64,000 nt of DNA from Ulva prolifera. Taxonomy: Eukaryota > Chlorophyta > Ulvophyceae > Ulvales > Ulvaceae. Positions 22,665 through 35,526 of the stretch are shown here, one piece after another. The notes beneath the pieces were generated by a model, which did no database searches, was not told the origin of the DNA, and worked only from the letters and a program-made list of their open reading frames with translations. Position numbers and translations under genes: made by a program. Position 1 is the stretch's first letter, and each line of letters opens with the position of its first letter. The stretch lies in NCBI GenBank assembly GCA_023078555.1, contig CM041196.1:7451985-7515984 (forward strand), written 5' to 3'.

Positions 22665-25144
22665 TTACTTATGAGCAATTTCCACCGGTCCCCCAAGAGC
22701 AACAATGCGCTGAACGATCTCATTTAGAGACAAGCGAGTCAGCATTGCGCAGTGCCGCAGACCCTCCAGAAATTGTACAAAATTGATGCTTGATTGCGCG
22801 TCTGGCTTAATCTTACCGAAAACTGAATCAACGTCATCTGGGTTCAGATTCCCGGGTCGTAAAATGTCCACTTCCCTGCAAAACGTAGAAAATACATCAC
22901 TATGCTTTTAATGGATGTCCATGATTAATACTCTTGCTATTTCAAGTATGCTGTGCACAAAGACAAGCAACGCTCCAAATGGAAGCTTGAAGACTTTCAC
23001 ATCACATCCGAGCAATGTCCATGAAACGGTCATGCTCAAAGCAGCTTGGCAGCAGTGTTGAGCTAATGTGATCACACACCTAAGAACCTTGTGGAATCGG
23101 ATCTTGTCCATTCGCGAGCTGTTCACACCACCTTCCCACCTGTTGTACTGTTCAAACACGTACTTCAAGGCCATGGTGAGTTTCTCTTCCTGTGCGAGTC
23201 GGACGCAATGCATGGCGTCTGAATCCTGCAGAACTGATGTGCGGCTGGCACCACTACGCTGTACAGTGTCTGTCACGCGCCGTAGAAGTGAGGCCTTTGC
23301 AGGGCTCGATATCACTGCTGTCACACGTGCATTGCTAGGGTCATCATAGAATGACCGGGCCATCTTGTCAAAGTCCCATTTCTTGCGCTGCTTCCTGTAA
23401 GCGTGTGCCAGAGCAGTGATATTTTACTCCAAAGCCATACCCACAGCCAGGCATACCACACAGCCAAGGCATTGTACTCTGCGTCGTATCTGCACCAGAC
23501 ACTCCAGGTACGACGATTCAGTTTTTTGTACGGCGACGCCGTATTGGTGCGCATCCAGCGAAAATGTTCAACGAGCGCAGTGGTTGTTTGATCTTGTGCT
23601 GGCACATGCACACGCACCCCTGGCCGGCACCACCTCCTGCCTCACCCACATCTTCATCCTCACGCATCTGCGATGCGGTCGTGCCTTTAAGCACGCCTGT
23701 GCCCCCATGCACAGCAGCGGCGATGCCAGGTTCTGCTGCCTCTTGCCATTTGCCTCCTGGTTTCTGTTGTTGAGATATGACTTCATCATCCTCCAGTACT
23801 TCCACGGCGGAAATGTTGCAAGGTCGGTCTTGAGCATCCTCGTCGCGAGCTGCTCGAATTCCATGAGCGGCAGAAGGCAAGTGCATGACAGTGGTATCCC
23901 AGTCAGCGGGACAATACTTGGAGGTGGATGAGATGGGTTGGCAGCTACGCGCTGTTAGATTGCGCCGCAGTTTGGGCAAGCCACGTGGCCGTTCCAAGTC
24001 GCGGGGATCCTCTGCCAGGCCCGGTGGATCATGCATCACCAGAAAGTCTGCCATGGAGGCCGCCCTGCGCACTGAGCCATAGTTGCGCACCCTGTCTGTT
24101 ACCTCGCAGAAACCTGAACGGCGCTTTTCAGCAATGAGCATCAGCGCATGCAGGAATTGTTGATACTGCAGCTTTGCAACGCCTTTCATCTGCACGATGG
24201 GACCACAACTGGGCGGTGGCACATCCATAGCGATGCTGGTCTTTGCCAAGCCGGCAGAGCGATTTGGTTGGGATTGCAAGGTGCAAATACAGAGCATGAT
24301 CCACCTGCGTACCTTGGCATAGATCGTTTCGGCACGGGCACGGTGGAACACCAAGTCGACATCAGCTTTACGGCAGTTGAACTTCGTGAGGAGGCCACAG
24401 TCCCTGCAAAGCTTGAGCAGCTGGTGTGATTCCATCTCTTCACATCTCCTGCCACCTTTGCCGTACGAGCAGTAGTTGCAAAAAATGTTGTAGAGTGTTG
24501 CACCTGTGACCCTCGTCAGAAATCTTCAGAGAGACTCAAATGAAAACTCGAGACAGGCTGCATGTGATGGGCATGCAAGAGGTGAATGAGATCTCACCAG
24601 GATTGTAGCCGTTCTTGCCAACTGGGAACTTGAAGCAAATTTCTTTGAAGTAGTACAGATGAAACTCGTCCGCATCAATGACCCCGTCGTGGTTTAGATC
24701 AGCCGCTCCAAACTGTAACACTTTGTACATGTCACTGAGTAGATGCATTGCGCAGTCATGGACACACCTAGCTCGAGACAGAGGCACACCTGAGCATCCA
24801 AGTACTCCTGAATGCGGTCTTGCATCTGCACTGCGCGGGCTAATCAGTACCGTTACGACCGTTAGCTGTATGGTGTATGGGGTCAGTGGTTTCACGTACC
24901 CTCCGGCAGTCCGCAGCAACGTTGTCAAAACCGTCAATGTTGCCGAGCAGCACTGCGAACTCATCACGATCAATCCCATCATCTCCGCCATACTGCAGCA
25001 CTAATAGCAGAGTCTCCAGGTTGGTGTCGCCGACTCGTGCCACATACCTTCGTGATCTCGCACCTCTCTGTACAGTTCTTCCGGAGATGGAAACGGGATC
25101 GTGATTTCCACAGCCGTATCTCTTGTGGCGAAGTGCGTCGACAT
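22665..25144 (-). CDS. p25-alpha (TPPP-like) protein with EF-hands
   Basis: The start is the ATG at 25144 (MSTHFATRDTAVEITI). A likely 47-base intron leads to VLQYGGDDGIDRDEFAVLLG, a shortened EF-hand. A canonical calcium loop follows near 24700: DLNHDGVIDADEF. Then come two p25-alpha-type modules. Module 1 has HQLLKLCRDCGLLTKF with ADVDLVFHRARA, and KLQYQQFLHALMLIAEKR. Module 2 has FEQYNRWEGG near 23150 and, in the last exon, GNLNPDDVDSVFGKI with SINFVQFLEGLR, ending at 22665. About 190 acidic, low-complexity residues lie between the modules. p25-alpha proteins bind and bundle microtubules and are common in flagellated protists, so an axonemal or cytoskeletal calcium-responsive role is inferred. 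Having two modules plus EF-hands in one chain is unusual compared with the single-module animal TPPPs. Confidence 0.7.
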
Positions 25145-25946
25145 TGTGAAGACAAGATGCAGTTGCAAGGTGCTACCGAGCTGGCCGAACACTATCTGCT
25201 GTGCCTGTGTTCCCTGTGACATCCACAGTGACGAGCAAGAATGACGCACGCTCGCCCTACGCTCACGCGAGTCATGATATAGCCTTTGAAATGCATACGT
25301 GGTCGGAACCACCGCAGAATGCAGGACTGATTCCAGCCGCGGTGTGTCGTGAGGCCTCATGAGGTTACATCGCAGCGAAATGCGGAATGTGCACAATGCA
25401 TGCAGGTGTCCAGGTGCGTTGTCATGAACTCACATCTGCGGCCATGTCACCATCGTTCGCATCGCGCCAGCTGATCCCAATGTGTTCCATGGATGTTCAC
25501 ATGATGATGAAATACCTCTGTAGAGAGTGCTGGCCTCTTCGCGAGTTCGTTTCGTCCTCCGCCACGCGCGCTCAGATTCAACCAGCCCTTCAAAGATTTC
25601 CTCTGAGAGGCAATTATATGACACAAGCTATAGTGCGTCAATTCAATGCTTCATATATCACCTGCTCGTACAGCGAGGACAACATTACTCGTTGTGTCTG
25701 CCGGAGGCAGATGTGTTCCGTCCCGGGCACGCCAGTCGCAGCAGCCTTAGATTGCAGCACGACTTGAGCTAGCCGCATGCTACTGGTCTGTAGCGAGCAG
25801 CCTTTCAGATATGTCGAGGGGTTTGCGTCCTTTGCGTTCTCGAATATTTCGACATGCATACGATGCGTTCGCCTGCTCGCCTTCCCAGCTGGTACACAAA
25901 TTGACATCAAAGCAGATACAGATGCGACCCATGTTTACAGAAACGG
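25145..25946. promoter_or_regulatory. Divergent region between the p25-alpha gene and DGAT1
   Basis: The two genes are transcribed away from each other. The first exon or exons of DGAT1 may lie here, because no in-frame ATG precedes the first supported DGAT1 exon. No clear promoter element was seen. Confidence 0.35.
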
Positions 25947-28900
25947 TTGCTGCAGAACACACTCGCAGAGGCGAGGCTTGTGTCTCGACCTATCTCTGAA
26001 TCTTCCTCCGCAACCACGTGCACGCGGCACGCGGATGCGAGCACAGACGATACAGCAACTTCCGATGTGTGCGATAGGTATGGATTTCTACTCTTTGCTC
26101 TCGCATCTGTCTGCTCCATGAGGACTGCTCGAACTGCTGTCGGACAGCATCGCAAGGAGCAGCGATGGCTCACGAGTGCACGACAAATCGAGGTTGTGTA
26201 TAGCTCTGCAAGGTCTAAAATGTTGGCGGACGAACGCCCATAGCAAGGCCGCATTGCAATAACGCATGCTTAAATGCAGTGTAGCCGTGCCTTGGTGCAA
26301 CATGTCGCGCTCCAGGAGAAGTATCCTTTTGTGCACAGGGAGACTGAGGCCGCGTTGCAAGGCCCGATGCAAACCAGGCATACCCCACGGGCTCGTGTGC
26401 GGAGCCCAACTCTAGTCCACAAGGAATCAAGCACAAGCTATCTATCGTCAGAAAGGATCACACAGCTGCAGCACTCGGGTGTAATCAACCTCGGGATGGT
26501 CATAGTGCTGGCAACAAACTCCCGGCTGATTTTAGAGAACATCATCAAGTATGGTCTGCGCGCAAACCCACTGCGATGGCTTCACCGTGCTATCGGCACA
26601 AGCTCTTCAAGCAACCGCTACACGTTGCTGGGCTTTCTTGCCCTGGGCGTCTGTATTCTTCTGGCATATGCGAATGAATTGCTTGCAGTGAAGCTGCTGA
26701 GGTGCGGCAACCGTCACATGCTGCACGGGATGCCGTTTGACACTTGCAAGGGATTCACTGCTTGTTCATCACGTGCACATCCCGTTGTGGCTGCATGCTT
26801 GTCACAACCTCAGTCTCACTTCTCAATCGGCTTCTAGCGCTAGAGACAACATGCAGGACTTGCTGCTAGTGTTCCATGCTGTGCCATTGCCATCGCATTC
26901 GCATTGCTGTTTGCGCTTGCTGTCACTAAGGGCATGCATGCTTACTCCATAGTGCATCTTGGCTGGTATGTTGTTGTGCATCGAGGAGTGCTGTTTCTGC
27001 AGCCCCGTCACAAGTGTATTCAATGCATGAATACATCACACACTTGCCACTGCAGTTGGGAGCAGCAGCTGGAGGCGATTGCGGCCAAGAGGGAAGACAG
27101 TCGGAGTCAGCGCCGGCACGCTTTCGTACAGGCTGCTGGCGGATGCATGACGTCTTTCTTGTGCCTGGTGTTCTCAGTATGTGTCCCGATCTTGGTGCCA
27201 GTCGTCACCAGCTATGCAGCACAGCCGGAGCCGCTGCCCCTCGCAGTGCTCACCTTCTGCGCAATGATCGTGTGGATGAAGCTCATCAGTTACGCCATTG
27301 TGAACGCAGACTTCAGGTGCGAGATTGCCGTGACATCATCAACACCTTGACATGTGCAAGGCAGGTTGCAATTAGGCGAAGTCGTACTGATTGGCACTGG
27401 CGAAATTCCTCGATCATGCCAACTTGCCAACTCTGCATCCTCTGCATGCATCTGATTCTGTGATGCAGCTTTGAGTTGGCTGACGTTGCACGCCCGAACT
27501 GCCATGGCTTTTGGTGGCAGTAGCCGGAGCTTTTGTAGTGCTCATTCAGAGGATTGCATAATCTTGTGCATGCAGAAACGCCCGTCGCATGTGCGAGCTC
27601 AGGCCTGGAGAAAAGGGTTTCGTTGCCGAGCCTGCAGAGCCAGGCATGCAGACCGTGAACAAAGCAACTCCGGGGTTCACATCCACCTTGGTATATCCTG
27701 AGAATGTTACACCGGAGAACCTGCTGTACTTTGTGGCCGCCCCAACACTATGCTACCAAGTATGTCCTTCACCCAAGCATGCCTGCCACTCCCCGCCTTC
27801 CAGCCTCATCTGCCACGCCCGCCGTCACTGACTCCTCTGCACTCTGATATAGCCCATACATGGTGAGCCTGAGTAGTTGAACGTCTACATTGCCCGGCCG
27901 GATCCTTTCAGATGTTGATGAAGCCAGCGAACATGACTTTGGGATGTGCATGAGAATAGGCCAGGGTCAGCGCGTGTGTCAAGAATGGCCCTGCCGTGCA
28001 GATGGAGTACCCCCGCAGCCCGCGCATTCGTGTGCGCTGGCTGTGCCGTCGCATTGCAGAGCTGGTGATGTACCTGGGGCTGATGCTGTTCCTGGTGGAC
28101 CAGTATGTGGAGCCGGCGATTCTCAACTCGCTGCGCCCTCTACGGGACAGTCAGCCGGTGCTGGTTGTCGAGCGTATCCTGAAGCTCTCCCTGCCATGTA
28201 TGTACGTCTGGCTCTGCATGTTCTACCTCTTCTTCCATCTCTGGCTGAACATCGTAGCAGAGCTGACCCGGTTTGGAGATCGCGTCTTCTACCGAGACTT
28301 CTGGAATGCGTGCACCATTGGCGAGTACTGGCGCCTGTGGAATGTCCCGGTACACAAGTGGATGATCAACTGTGTGTATGCACCTGTTGTGCGAGCAGGT
28401 GAGGCCTCAGCTGCAGCTGCTCTGAAACCCCATTGCATGCTGCCAGCATAGTGTGAACCGGTGGGAACCATTGAGGCCGCTACAGGATCGCAAACTCTGT
28501 GGGGGCCGATGAAATCGTCATGTGCTTGTGTGCAGGTGGAGGAAAATTGGCTGCCTCTTTCATGGTTTTCCTTGTCTCAGCAGCAATGCATGAACTGGCC
28601 GTAGGAGTGCCGCTGCGCATGCTGCGGTACTGGGCTTTCGCCGGGATGCTGGCACAGCTGCCAATGATCACAGTGCGGTTCCTCCTGCATCGTTGGGCCA
28701 TCATCCTTCATGTAAAAGATGTTGTCTTGTGTCGTCAGTGCTGTGCTCATGGCCTTCCACTCTTGTCAGGGGATTTCCCGAGTTTAGCCTGACTGTGTGG
28801 GTCACATGAATGGGGGCTCCGATGTGCCTTGTAGCTGCAGCTTGCATAGGCTGGTGTGAGTCGATGTGCGAATGTTGTGCAGATTACTGAGTATTTACAG

Positions 28901-29059
28901 AACAAGCTTCAGAATAAAGTGCTGGGCAACGTGATCTTCTGGCTGAGCTTCTGCATCATTGGACAACCAATATGTGCGCTGCTGTACTATCATGACTATT
29001 TGCTGGAGCACTCTCCACAAGACCTCCCTGGTACCACAGTCACGGCAGCGATGGCATAG
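25947..29059 (+). CDS. DGAT1: Diacylglycerol O-acyltransferase 1 (MBOAT family)
   Basis: Makes triacylglycerol from diacylglycerol and acyl-CoA in the ER membrane. A polar Ser/Thr-rich exon (about 25950-26070) precedes the catalytic core. Core blocks run in family order: SGVINLGMVIVLATNSRLI and LENIIKYGLRANPLRWLH (26480-26580), several membrane helices, PENVTPENLLYFVAAPTLCY (27697-27756), and a long exon with RVRWLCRRIAELVMYL. Then FGDRVFYRDFWNACTIGEYW and RLWNVPVHKWM give the acyl-CoA-binding FYxDWWN motif (here FYRDFWN) near 28300. AASFMVFLVSAAMHELAVGV near 28570 holds the catalytic histidine of MBOAT enzymes. The last exon has LQNKLQNKVLGNVIFWLSFC and ends at 29059. At least eight exons are needed. 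The initiator methionine was not found. Sterol acyltransferase is the nearest alternative, but the FYRDFWN and TIGEYW blocks favour DGAT1. Confidence 0.92.
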
Positions 29060-30796
29060 AAGCCCTGCGCAACAAGTATTCCATGACCCCCCGCCAGGTT
29101 GTTTGCCAGTCAGATAGGATTCATGAGGCTTTGCACAATGCCGATCGTAACGGATGCAAATGCTTAGCACAGGACCAGTAGGTAGCAGTCATTTCAGTGT
29201 CCAAGAGATCCAAAGGTAGTTCTGAATGCCTTTACTCAGGCGCTCACATTGCCCAACGGGACAAGGCGACAGGGAAGGCATGATGCAATGATGCAACACC
29301 ATCTCCTGTAGACATGTAGCCATTGTGTATCTATACGCAAATTTCCAATGTAAGTTTGCGTTTAATAGACCGGGTTGTCTCGGTGAATTTCGTGTACAGA
29401 AGACACATGTGATGTAGGAGGTTGGATGATTGAGCTGTGTAGCGTCTGCTATCTCACTGTCCTAGCCTTCACTAGCTTCATTGTACCACTATGTCCAGTG
29501 TAAAATTGCTACGTTCACTTTGCTGTCTGTGACACATATAGTGTTATGAAATTTGTGCAGAGCTGTTGGCTGTCGGCTGTTGGCTGCGCTCCCTGCCTGT
29601 CGATGCAAGTTATGTCCTGCATAGTGCCTTCTGACGCGATGAGATGTTCTGATCTATTGATGTCATGCTCAACATGCCGACTGTTGAGGTGTCGAAAGTG
29701 GCAGCACTGAATGCTCCTGAATGCTTGGTATTCCGTTTCTCAATCATTTTCCATTTCAGAGGAGTGCATCCTCTGTACGCACTTGGCGCCCTGCAGCTTT
29801 CACGAATGGACATACACAAAAGTGGCCACTGCGCCACCCTCTCTGTAGTGCCATGTTGCCGAAAGGACTCGTTATTGTACGATCTGTGACACCATCGAGC
29901 GGTCCCACTATTGCCATAGACATCAGCTTCTGTGAAAGTGTCGCCATCTATGTACTGCAGTCAGATTGGTGACAGGTGACCTGCAGCAGCCAGTGCAGTC
30001 GATCAATGATGCAAACGACAAGCCATGCAAGCCCTTGGTACCAATAAACGCTGTCAGCCATGTGCATGTATTTTGGCACAGACCCAGCGCACGCTACACG
30101 CCAACACAAAAATGCACGCAGACGGCGGCCGTCTCCAAGCATGGATGCGAAAATTGCTATCCCATGACTCTTTCATGAAGTACAGTGTGGCTGTGAATAT
30201 TAAAGCTCTCCCCAATTGGTTTGAACCATGACCTTTCGTATGCCAACCACCACTCCAGACCACACACCAAGGACACGCGCCTGCACCCGCTAATTTGACT
30301 CTGCCCGGCCTGCTCAGCAACTGCAGCAGCCTGGCTACCACACACTGCACGTCGATGTGATGTTGCGGGCACGGGTGTGCACGAAGCCCAGGCCGCATGC
30401 ATGCATGATATGGGGGAAGGGGCAAGCAAGCACTGATGAATTGCTCGGCTCGTGCAAACGTCTGATAAGGCCCCATGATGAAGCCGAAAGTTCGCGCAAT
30501 ACTCACGATAGACCGGGATTGGCAAGCAACGAATTACTTCCCTCGGCATTCCATCCTGGTGCAATGCAAGCGGCCGGTACCATTGCCATGCATGCCAGTG
30601 CGTCAGTTCGATGTTTTGGCACTCAGCGCGCGCAAAAGTGTCCCACGCACCAAAACTGTGGGCTGAAAAGAACCGGATGCCCGACCCCATGCTGCCGCAC
30701 TGGACAACAGTACAAGTTATGCTTCACCATTCCTGACAGGTGATCACGCCAGCTCTTGCCAGTTTACAGACGTCTGACTTGCGAAAGATCGTGACG
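29060..30796. other. Intergenic region of about 1.7 kb
   Basis: Open stretches occur on both strands, the longest being 177 codons on the minus strand at 30157-30690. None has a motif I recognise, and their Cys, His and Trp content is typical of chance frames in this genome. The region should hold the DGAT1 3' UTR and the promoter of the RRM gene at 30797. Confidence 0.3.
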
Positions 30797-32355
30797 ATGT
30801 CGTACTACCCTCCACAACCATATTCTGTCGTGCCGGCTGCGGCACCTGTGCAGTACCCCACTGCAGCAACCTATGATCCTAATGCTTACGCCGCTCCACC
30901 TGCTCAGGTTCAGGCTTACACCACGGCAGCCGCTCCGGCTTACGTCGCAGCTCCGCAAGCTCAATATGCACCTTACAACGCCAACCGTGATGAGCTGCGC
31001 ACCATTTTTGTTACGGGGTTTCCTCCGGACCTGAGAGATAGGGAGCTGACCAACATGTGCAGGTTCATGTCAGGATACGAGGTGCTCATCTCGAGTCTCA
31101 CATTGCCGCTTACTTCTGATGGCAGATCATATTGAAGCTCAGAAACAAACTTTGCTTAGTGTTTGTAGGCAGCGTCTATCAAGTCTGGGCATGGCGCACA
31201 GCAAGGCTTCGTGCTGTTCACGTATGGTAGCCAGGCGCATCAGGCACTGAGCCTGCTGAACGGTCTGGAGTACGCACTCACAAAATATACTCCTCATACG
31301 ATCTCTGTCATCTTTCTCCGTAGATGGCTGCGCTAGGTCCTGATCGAGCTGCGTATTGCAGTTTCGGTGACGGCTGCTACTTGCGGGCGGAGATGGCACG
31401 TAAGAACATGTATGTCCGTGAGGATCGGCCGGCTAAGGTGTTCCGGACTGAGGCGCCTCCGCCACAGGGACCGGGGGGTTCACCTTACACCTCTGTCGAT
31501 CGCAACTCTGACAATCCCCCTTGTGACACCTTGTTCGTCGGGAACCTCCCACCTCATGTCAGCGAAGAAGAGATCGAAGGATTCTTCAGGAACTCTATTG
31601 GCAATCACTTTGCAGCTTGCAAAGTCAACCGCAACGCATCTGGCAGGGTGTCGGCTTTTGTGCAGTTTGTTGACATTGAGGCGGCAAAGGATGCTCATGC
31701 TACTTTGCAAGGAAAAGAACTTCCTGGGAGTGACCGTGGTCCGATGCGGATCCAGTTCTCGAAAAATGCGCTGGGTAAACGCCGCCGTGAAGAGGCAGGT
31801 GGCCCTCCGGCAGGTGGCGGCGGTGGGCCGGCGTATGGTGCCCAAGACCCGGGTTTCGATCCGGTGGACCAGCAACTCCAGCAACTTCAGAATGTTGCTA
31901 ATGCGGGACCAGGTTTGTTTGCTTTGCTCGTATACTTCTCCACAGATCGCTGCCGTGCATTTTGCCTGGTCCATTGTACTAGAAAGTGCAGCGGCCAATG
32001 GCATCTGTCCTACGTGTGGAACTTTCTTGCAGGCAATGCTCCAACTACGAATGCATGCAGGGGGCCCGCAATAGTCTCACACCCTCAGCATCTGAGCATG
32101 GTGTGCCCCCCAACCCCCTCAACTATTCCACCTCTGTCTCATCTGTGGCATGATAATCAAGAGCCAACGGACTGTCTGCAGCTGCATGTTCCTGACTGCC
32201 TGGTAGCACCATTGGCACAATCCTCACCGTCTCCAGGCATTGCAGATCTGCACGTGAGCCGTGCTTCAGATGCCACCCACCACTGTGCAGCTGCACATGC
32301 AGCATATTCCAGCTTCTGCACCCAAAGCAAGGCACCATTACACAATGTTGCATGA
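30797..32355 (+). CDS. Two-RRM RNA-binding protein (plant RBPMS/WHI3-like)
   Basis: The start is MSYYPPQPYS at 30797. Exons 30797-31081, 31169-31269 and 31362-31912 join in phase. A Pro/Ala/Tyr-rich N-terminus precedes RRM1: ELRTIFVTGFPPDLRDREL, QQGFVLFTYGSQAHQALSLL, and LRAEMARKNMYV, a closing strand typical of RBPMS/WHI3-type RRMs. RRM2 follows a 40-residue linker: CDTLFVGNLPPHVSEEEIEG as RNP2 and SGRVSAFVQFVDIEAAKDA as RNP1, ending IQFSKNALGKRRR. A Gly-rich linker and Gln-rich tail come next. The likely role is binding of specific mRNAs in cytoplasm or nucleus. The C-terminus is uncertain: an intron at 31913-32032 is exactly 120 bases with no in-frame stop, and the open frame runs on to 32355. 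Confidence 0.82.
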
Positions 32356-34466
32356 GCACCATGCATCATCGATGCACAAGGATGTGCAAGCAGCATCAGC
32401 GTTCTCAGGATGCACTCGCCCATGTTGTATGTGCCCTACACAGAAGCTGCACCAGCAAGATGTTGGCACCTGGCATCTTGTTTCAGAAGTCTCACTGCAC
32501 ATGCAAGAGTAACATGGAGATGCACCCTCAAGAGCGCACAAGCCATCATGTTCAAACAGCATTGGACACACAGATTGCTCGCACATGATGTGATAGCATC
32601 ACGAAGTGGTTGCATTGCAATTGGATGCACTGGACATAGGTAAGCACTCTTGGCCGCCACTTCCCTGGTGTGTTGCAAAGCTGCATGCCCCGCCAAGCCT
32701 GGTGCGCCAGATGTGAGAGTAGTTGTGAGCGTCGATGTCTTGGTCACAACATGTAGGATTTGATGGCTGCTGTGGGCTGGCAGCCTGTACAGTATTCAGT
32801 TGGGACTATGGGCACACAGTATCTGGTAGAGTAAGGGTTGTCTGTCAATACCACTTTTCCGCAGGTCCTACACTGCCTTGATTGTAACCACAGTCGCATT
32901 CACCTTCTATTACAGTGTACAACGACCTTCTCTGTCTCACACTCCCTCACACAATATGATTTCTGCTAGGTTGTCTATCATATGCCTGACTCGGCTCTGC
33001 ATGTGAACATTCTGAATGGACTTGCCTCATGCACTCGCTGAGCCCTCACAGCGCAGTCCGGAAGCACGCCATTATCGGGGCTCAATTCTTCCACTTGTTA
33101 GAATCACGATCTTGCATTTGATCTGCGGCTTCCTGCAAAACAAACGGGTCAGGTCAGATACCCATACATTTTGCATATCGTCCGGCACTGAGTCCACCAT
33201 GCAGGAAAACATCCACCTGTCCAGGCCTCAGAGCCAGCGGGATGATCGCTCCCCCTACAAGCGTCACCAGTGCTGCCCTGCAAATTTTACGAAGTCAGGG
33301 GATCGCAGCGTGTGGATTCTAGAGTCCAGCTAACCCTTTCCAAGTACCCCACACGCCCTCTACAGCCCTCTACAGCGTCGCTGTTGAGGCTACGTTTGCT
33401 CTGTCAAAACCATGGTATGCACACTGGGAGTCGTACACGGCAAATATCACATACGGAGGCGCGTCTACGTCGCCGGCTTCACTGAGCTGCGTAACGAGCT
33501 GTGCCACATGCTGCAACGGAACAGCCTGCGCCTTCGACCTTTGGTGCCGCGCAGGGTGAATTGACCGAGGTACAGCTCGCACAGCACCAGTATGAAACAT
33601 AGGCGATGCCATGAAGATCATGTTGGGGTTGATGTACGAAGTCAGATCTACAGCACCGTGTCCGAAATGTCCAATCACTACTGGTCAGAAGATCAGGTGC
33701 CGGCAATGAAAACGATCCGAAAGCATCAGCGTAGAGTACGAACGAAGTTGGAATATACGAATGTGCGCAAATTCGCATCTCTCCTGCAAGGATATCTTTA
33801 CGGCGCGCATTTCCTTCAGGACGTGTCTATGACGTGTCATACATGCGTGTGTCGTAGATCGGTGCATGCATGTGTTAGGAGGAGAGAGGCGCAAAGCCAG
33901 TACCGCGACAAACATCATGTCATCAACCAGCTCCAGAATAGGATGCACTGAGAAGATAGCATCGCACCATGGCCCCAACTTGAAGGCACTTCGGCCTTGA
34001 GCAGAGGTTCAGGCGGTGCAGACACGTCACGTGTACCCTCGTATACATGTGAACATAAGCACGCAGGGAAGCGTGCGAAGTGTTTGTTTTCTCCCGTTCA
34101 CTGTTTTGAAATTACAGCACGCAGGGAAGCGCGAAACCCACAGCTACACTCCTTTCGGCTGCTCGAGGCCCCAATGCTCGACACGCACACGCCACCCATG
34201 AGCGTCGACCCACACAGCATTCAGGACGGGTTGATATATGTCTACAACAGGATATCCTCCAGACAGATCGATCCTCCAGACAGGGCCGGCTGGGTGGCCA
34301 CCTGCATGCATGCCCCGGGCAACCAAGAGTTGTGTGAACATGCTCTTCTCATCCACCCTCACAGGCCGCCTCGTTCGGAGGTGCATGCCGCTGCATGACC
34401 AGCAGTTTACACATTCCGTCCCGAACCTCATATATACAGAATACGGAAAGGCGGCAGTCAGCTGGT
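32356..34466. other. Gene-poor region upstream of the LINE remnant
   Basis: No recognised gene. Several 80-130-codon frames on both strands lack family motifs. Short local repeats occur near the right end: AGCACGCAGGGAAGCG at 34058-34073 and 34116-34131, and ATCCTCCAGACAG at 34254-34266 and 34271-34283. These fit decayed repetitive DNA next to the reverse transcriptase fossil. Confidence 0.35.
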
Positions 34467-34750
34467 GAGCCAACATGCATGCAGGTGCGTGCTGCTTTGA
34501 CATGGACAAGGCGTATGACTGTGTGGCGCACAACCTCCTACTGCACCGCGCCTGCCATAGAACTGCCATAGATCAGCTTCAGCGGCAAGGCTTGCGCGGC
34601 CATTGACCGGATGTACACAGCAGCGAGTAGCCGTGTTGGGGTGGCTAGTTCGCACTCGGCGTTCCTTGTCCGGCGGGGTGGTCTGTGGGCTGCCCACTCT
34701 CGCTGCTGCTGCAGGTTGCGGTAACCAGCAGTTTAGCCCTCGACAACCTG
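34467..34750 (+). mobile_element. Decayed LINE (non-LTR) reverse transcriptase fragment
   Basis: Three adjacent blocks in different frames line up with the reverse transcriptase core of LINE elements. CFDMDKAYDCVAHNLLLHRA carries the D-x-x-KAYD motif with the first catalytic aspartate. IDRMYTAASSRVGV and SAFLVRRGG then correspond to the segment before the conserved VRRGVRQGCPLSP box, and GWSVGCPLSLLLQ is that box in a third frame. Frame changes and in-frame stops make it a pseudogene. I did not find the YADD-type active-site box or an endonuclease domain, so only a fragment is supported; its limits may extend toward 34000 and 36100. Confidence 0.65.
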
Positions 34751-35490
34751 CATGCTGCTGCACAGCCGGCGGCTGATCCGGTCCAGTCGGCGAGGGCACC
34801 TCGCAGCGACCATGCGCTGGCCAGCCATACGCGGACTAAGTTGCCGCAGCAGCTCCCAGGCAGCATCGCGTGATCGATGTTACGCGGGCGCATAGCCAGG
34901 AGTTTAGCTACACGCTGAAGGTCTCGAGAGAGCGTGCTGTCATCTCTCGAGTCATTGCGCTGTCCAATCAGGCAGTGTGCCATTGCTCAGGGCTGCTAGT
35001 GAGGCAGCCTGTGCTTGGGCTGCACAGTGCGCATGCATCCATCGGGCGCCGGTGGAGATGCACGTACGGGTGCACATGCATGAGGCCTGCGGGTAGGATG
35101 TGCCTGTTGCGTCTGCGGCTGCAAAGGCCAGTGGTGTGGTGTGTTTGTGCTGCAAGGACAACGCCGGAGTGGCCGGTAGCAACGCCAGGGCAACGATGAA
35201 GCACACCAACGGCCCAACACACGCACGTCCAAACAGTGTCACCCACGTCGAACTCGCCCGGACACAGCACCAAGTCACACCAAGCACCCGTACACAGCGC
35301 CCAACCACAGCACGACAGAAATCCACTGAACACGCACCCACATACCCACACACCACGCCCACTCACCCGCCCCCGCTCCAGCCCCCAACACACACAGCCC
35401 CGTGCCTTCACGCAAAACGACCCCGCCGCCCGCGCGGCCGCGGCATCCCACAGCCCGGACGTCGCCGGCACCAGCGCAAGACGCCGACCC

Positions 35491-35491
<1 letters not shown>

Positions 35492-35525
<34 letters not shown>
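35492..35525 (+). repeat. Poly-C tract, 34 bases
   Basis: An uninterrupted run of 34 C on the plus strand, flanked by CCGACCCT and GCCCCGCAG. On the minus strand it is a G run able to form quadruplexes. Confidence 0.95.

Positions 35526-35526
<1 letters not shown>

Noticed and set aside
23518-24435. 305-codon frame within the p25-alpha gene read as an independent gene
   Set aside because: It contains p25-alpha module pieces and a probable intron; it is part of the larger spliced gene.
30157-30690. 177-codon minus-strand frame upstream of the RRM gene
   Set aside because: Cys/His/Trp-rich composition typical of antisense or non-coding frames here; no family signal.
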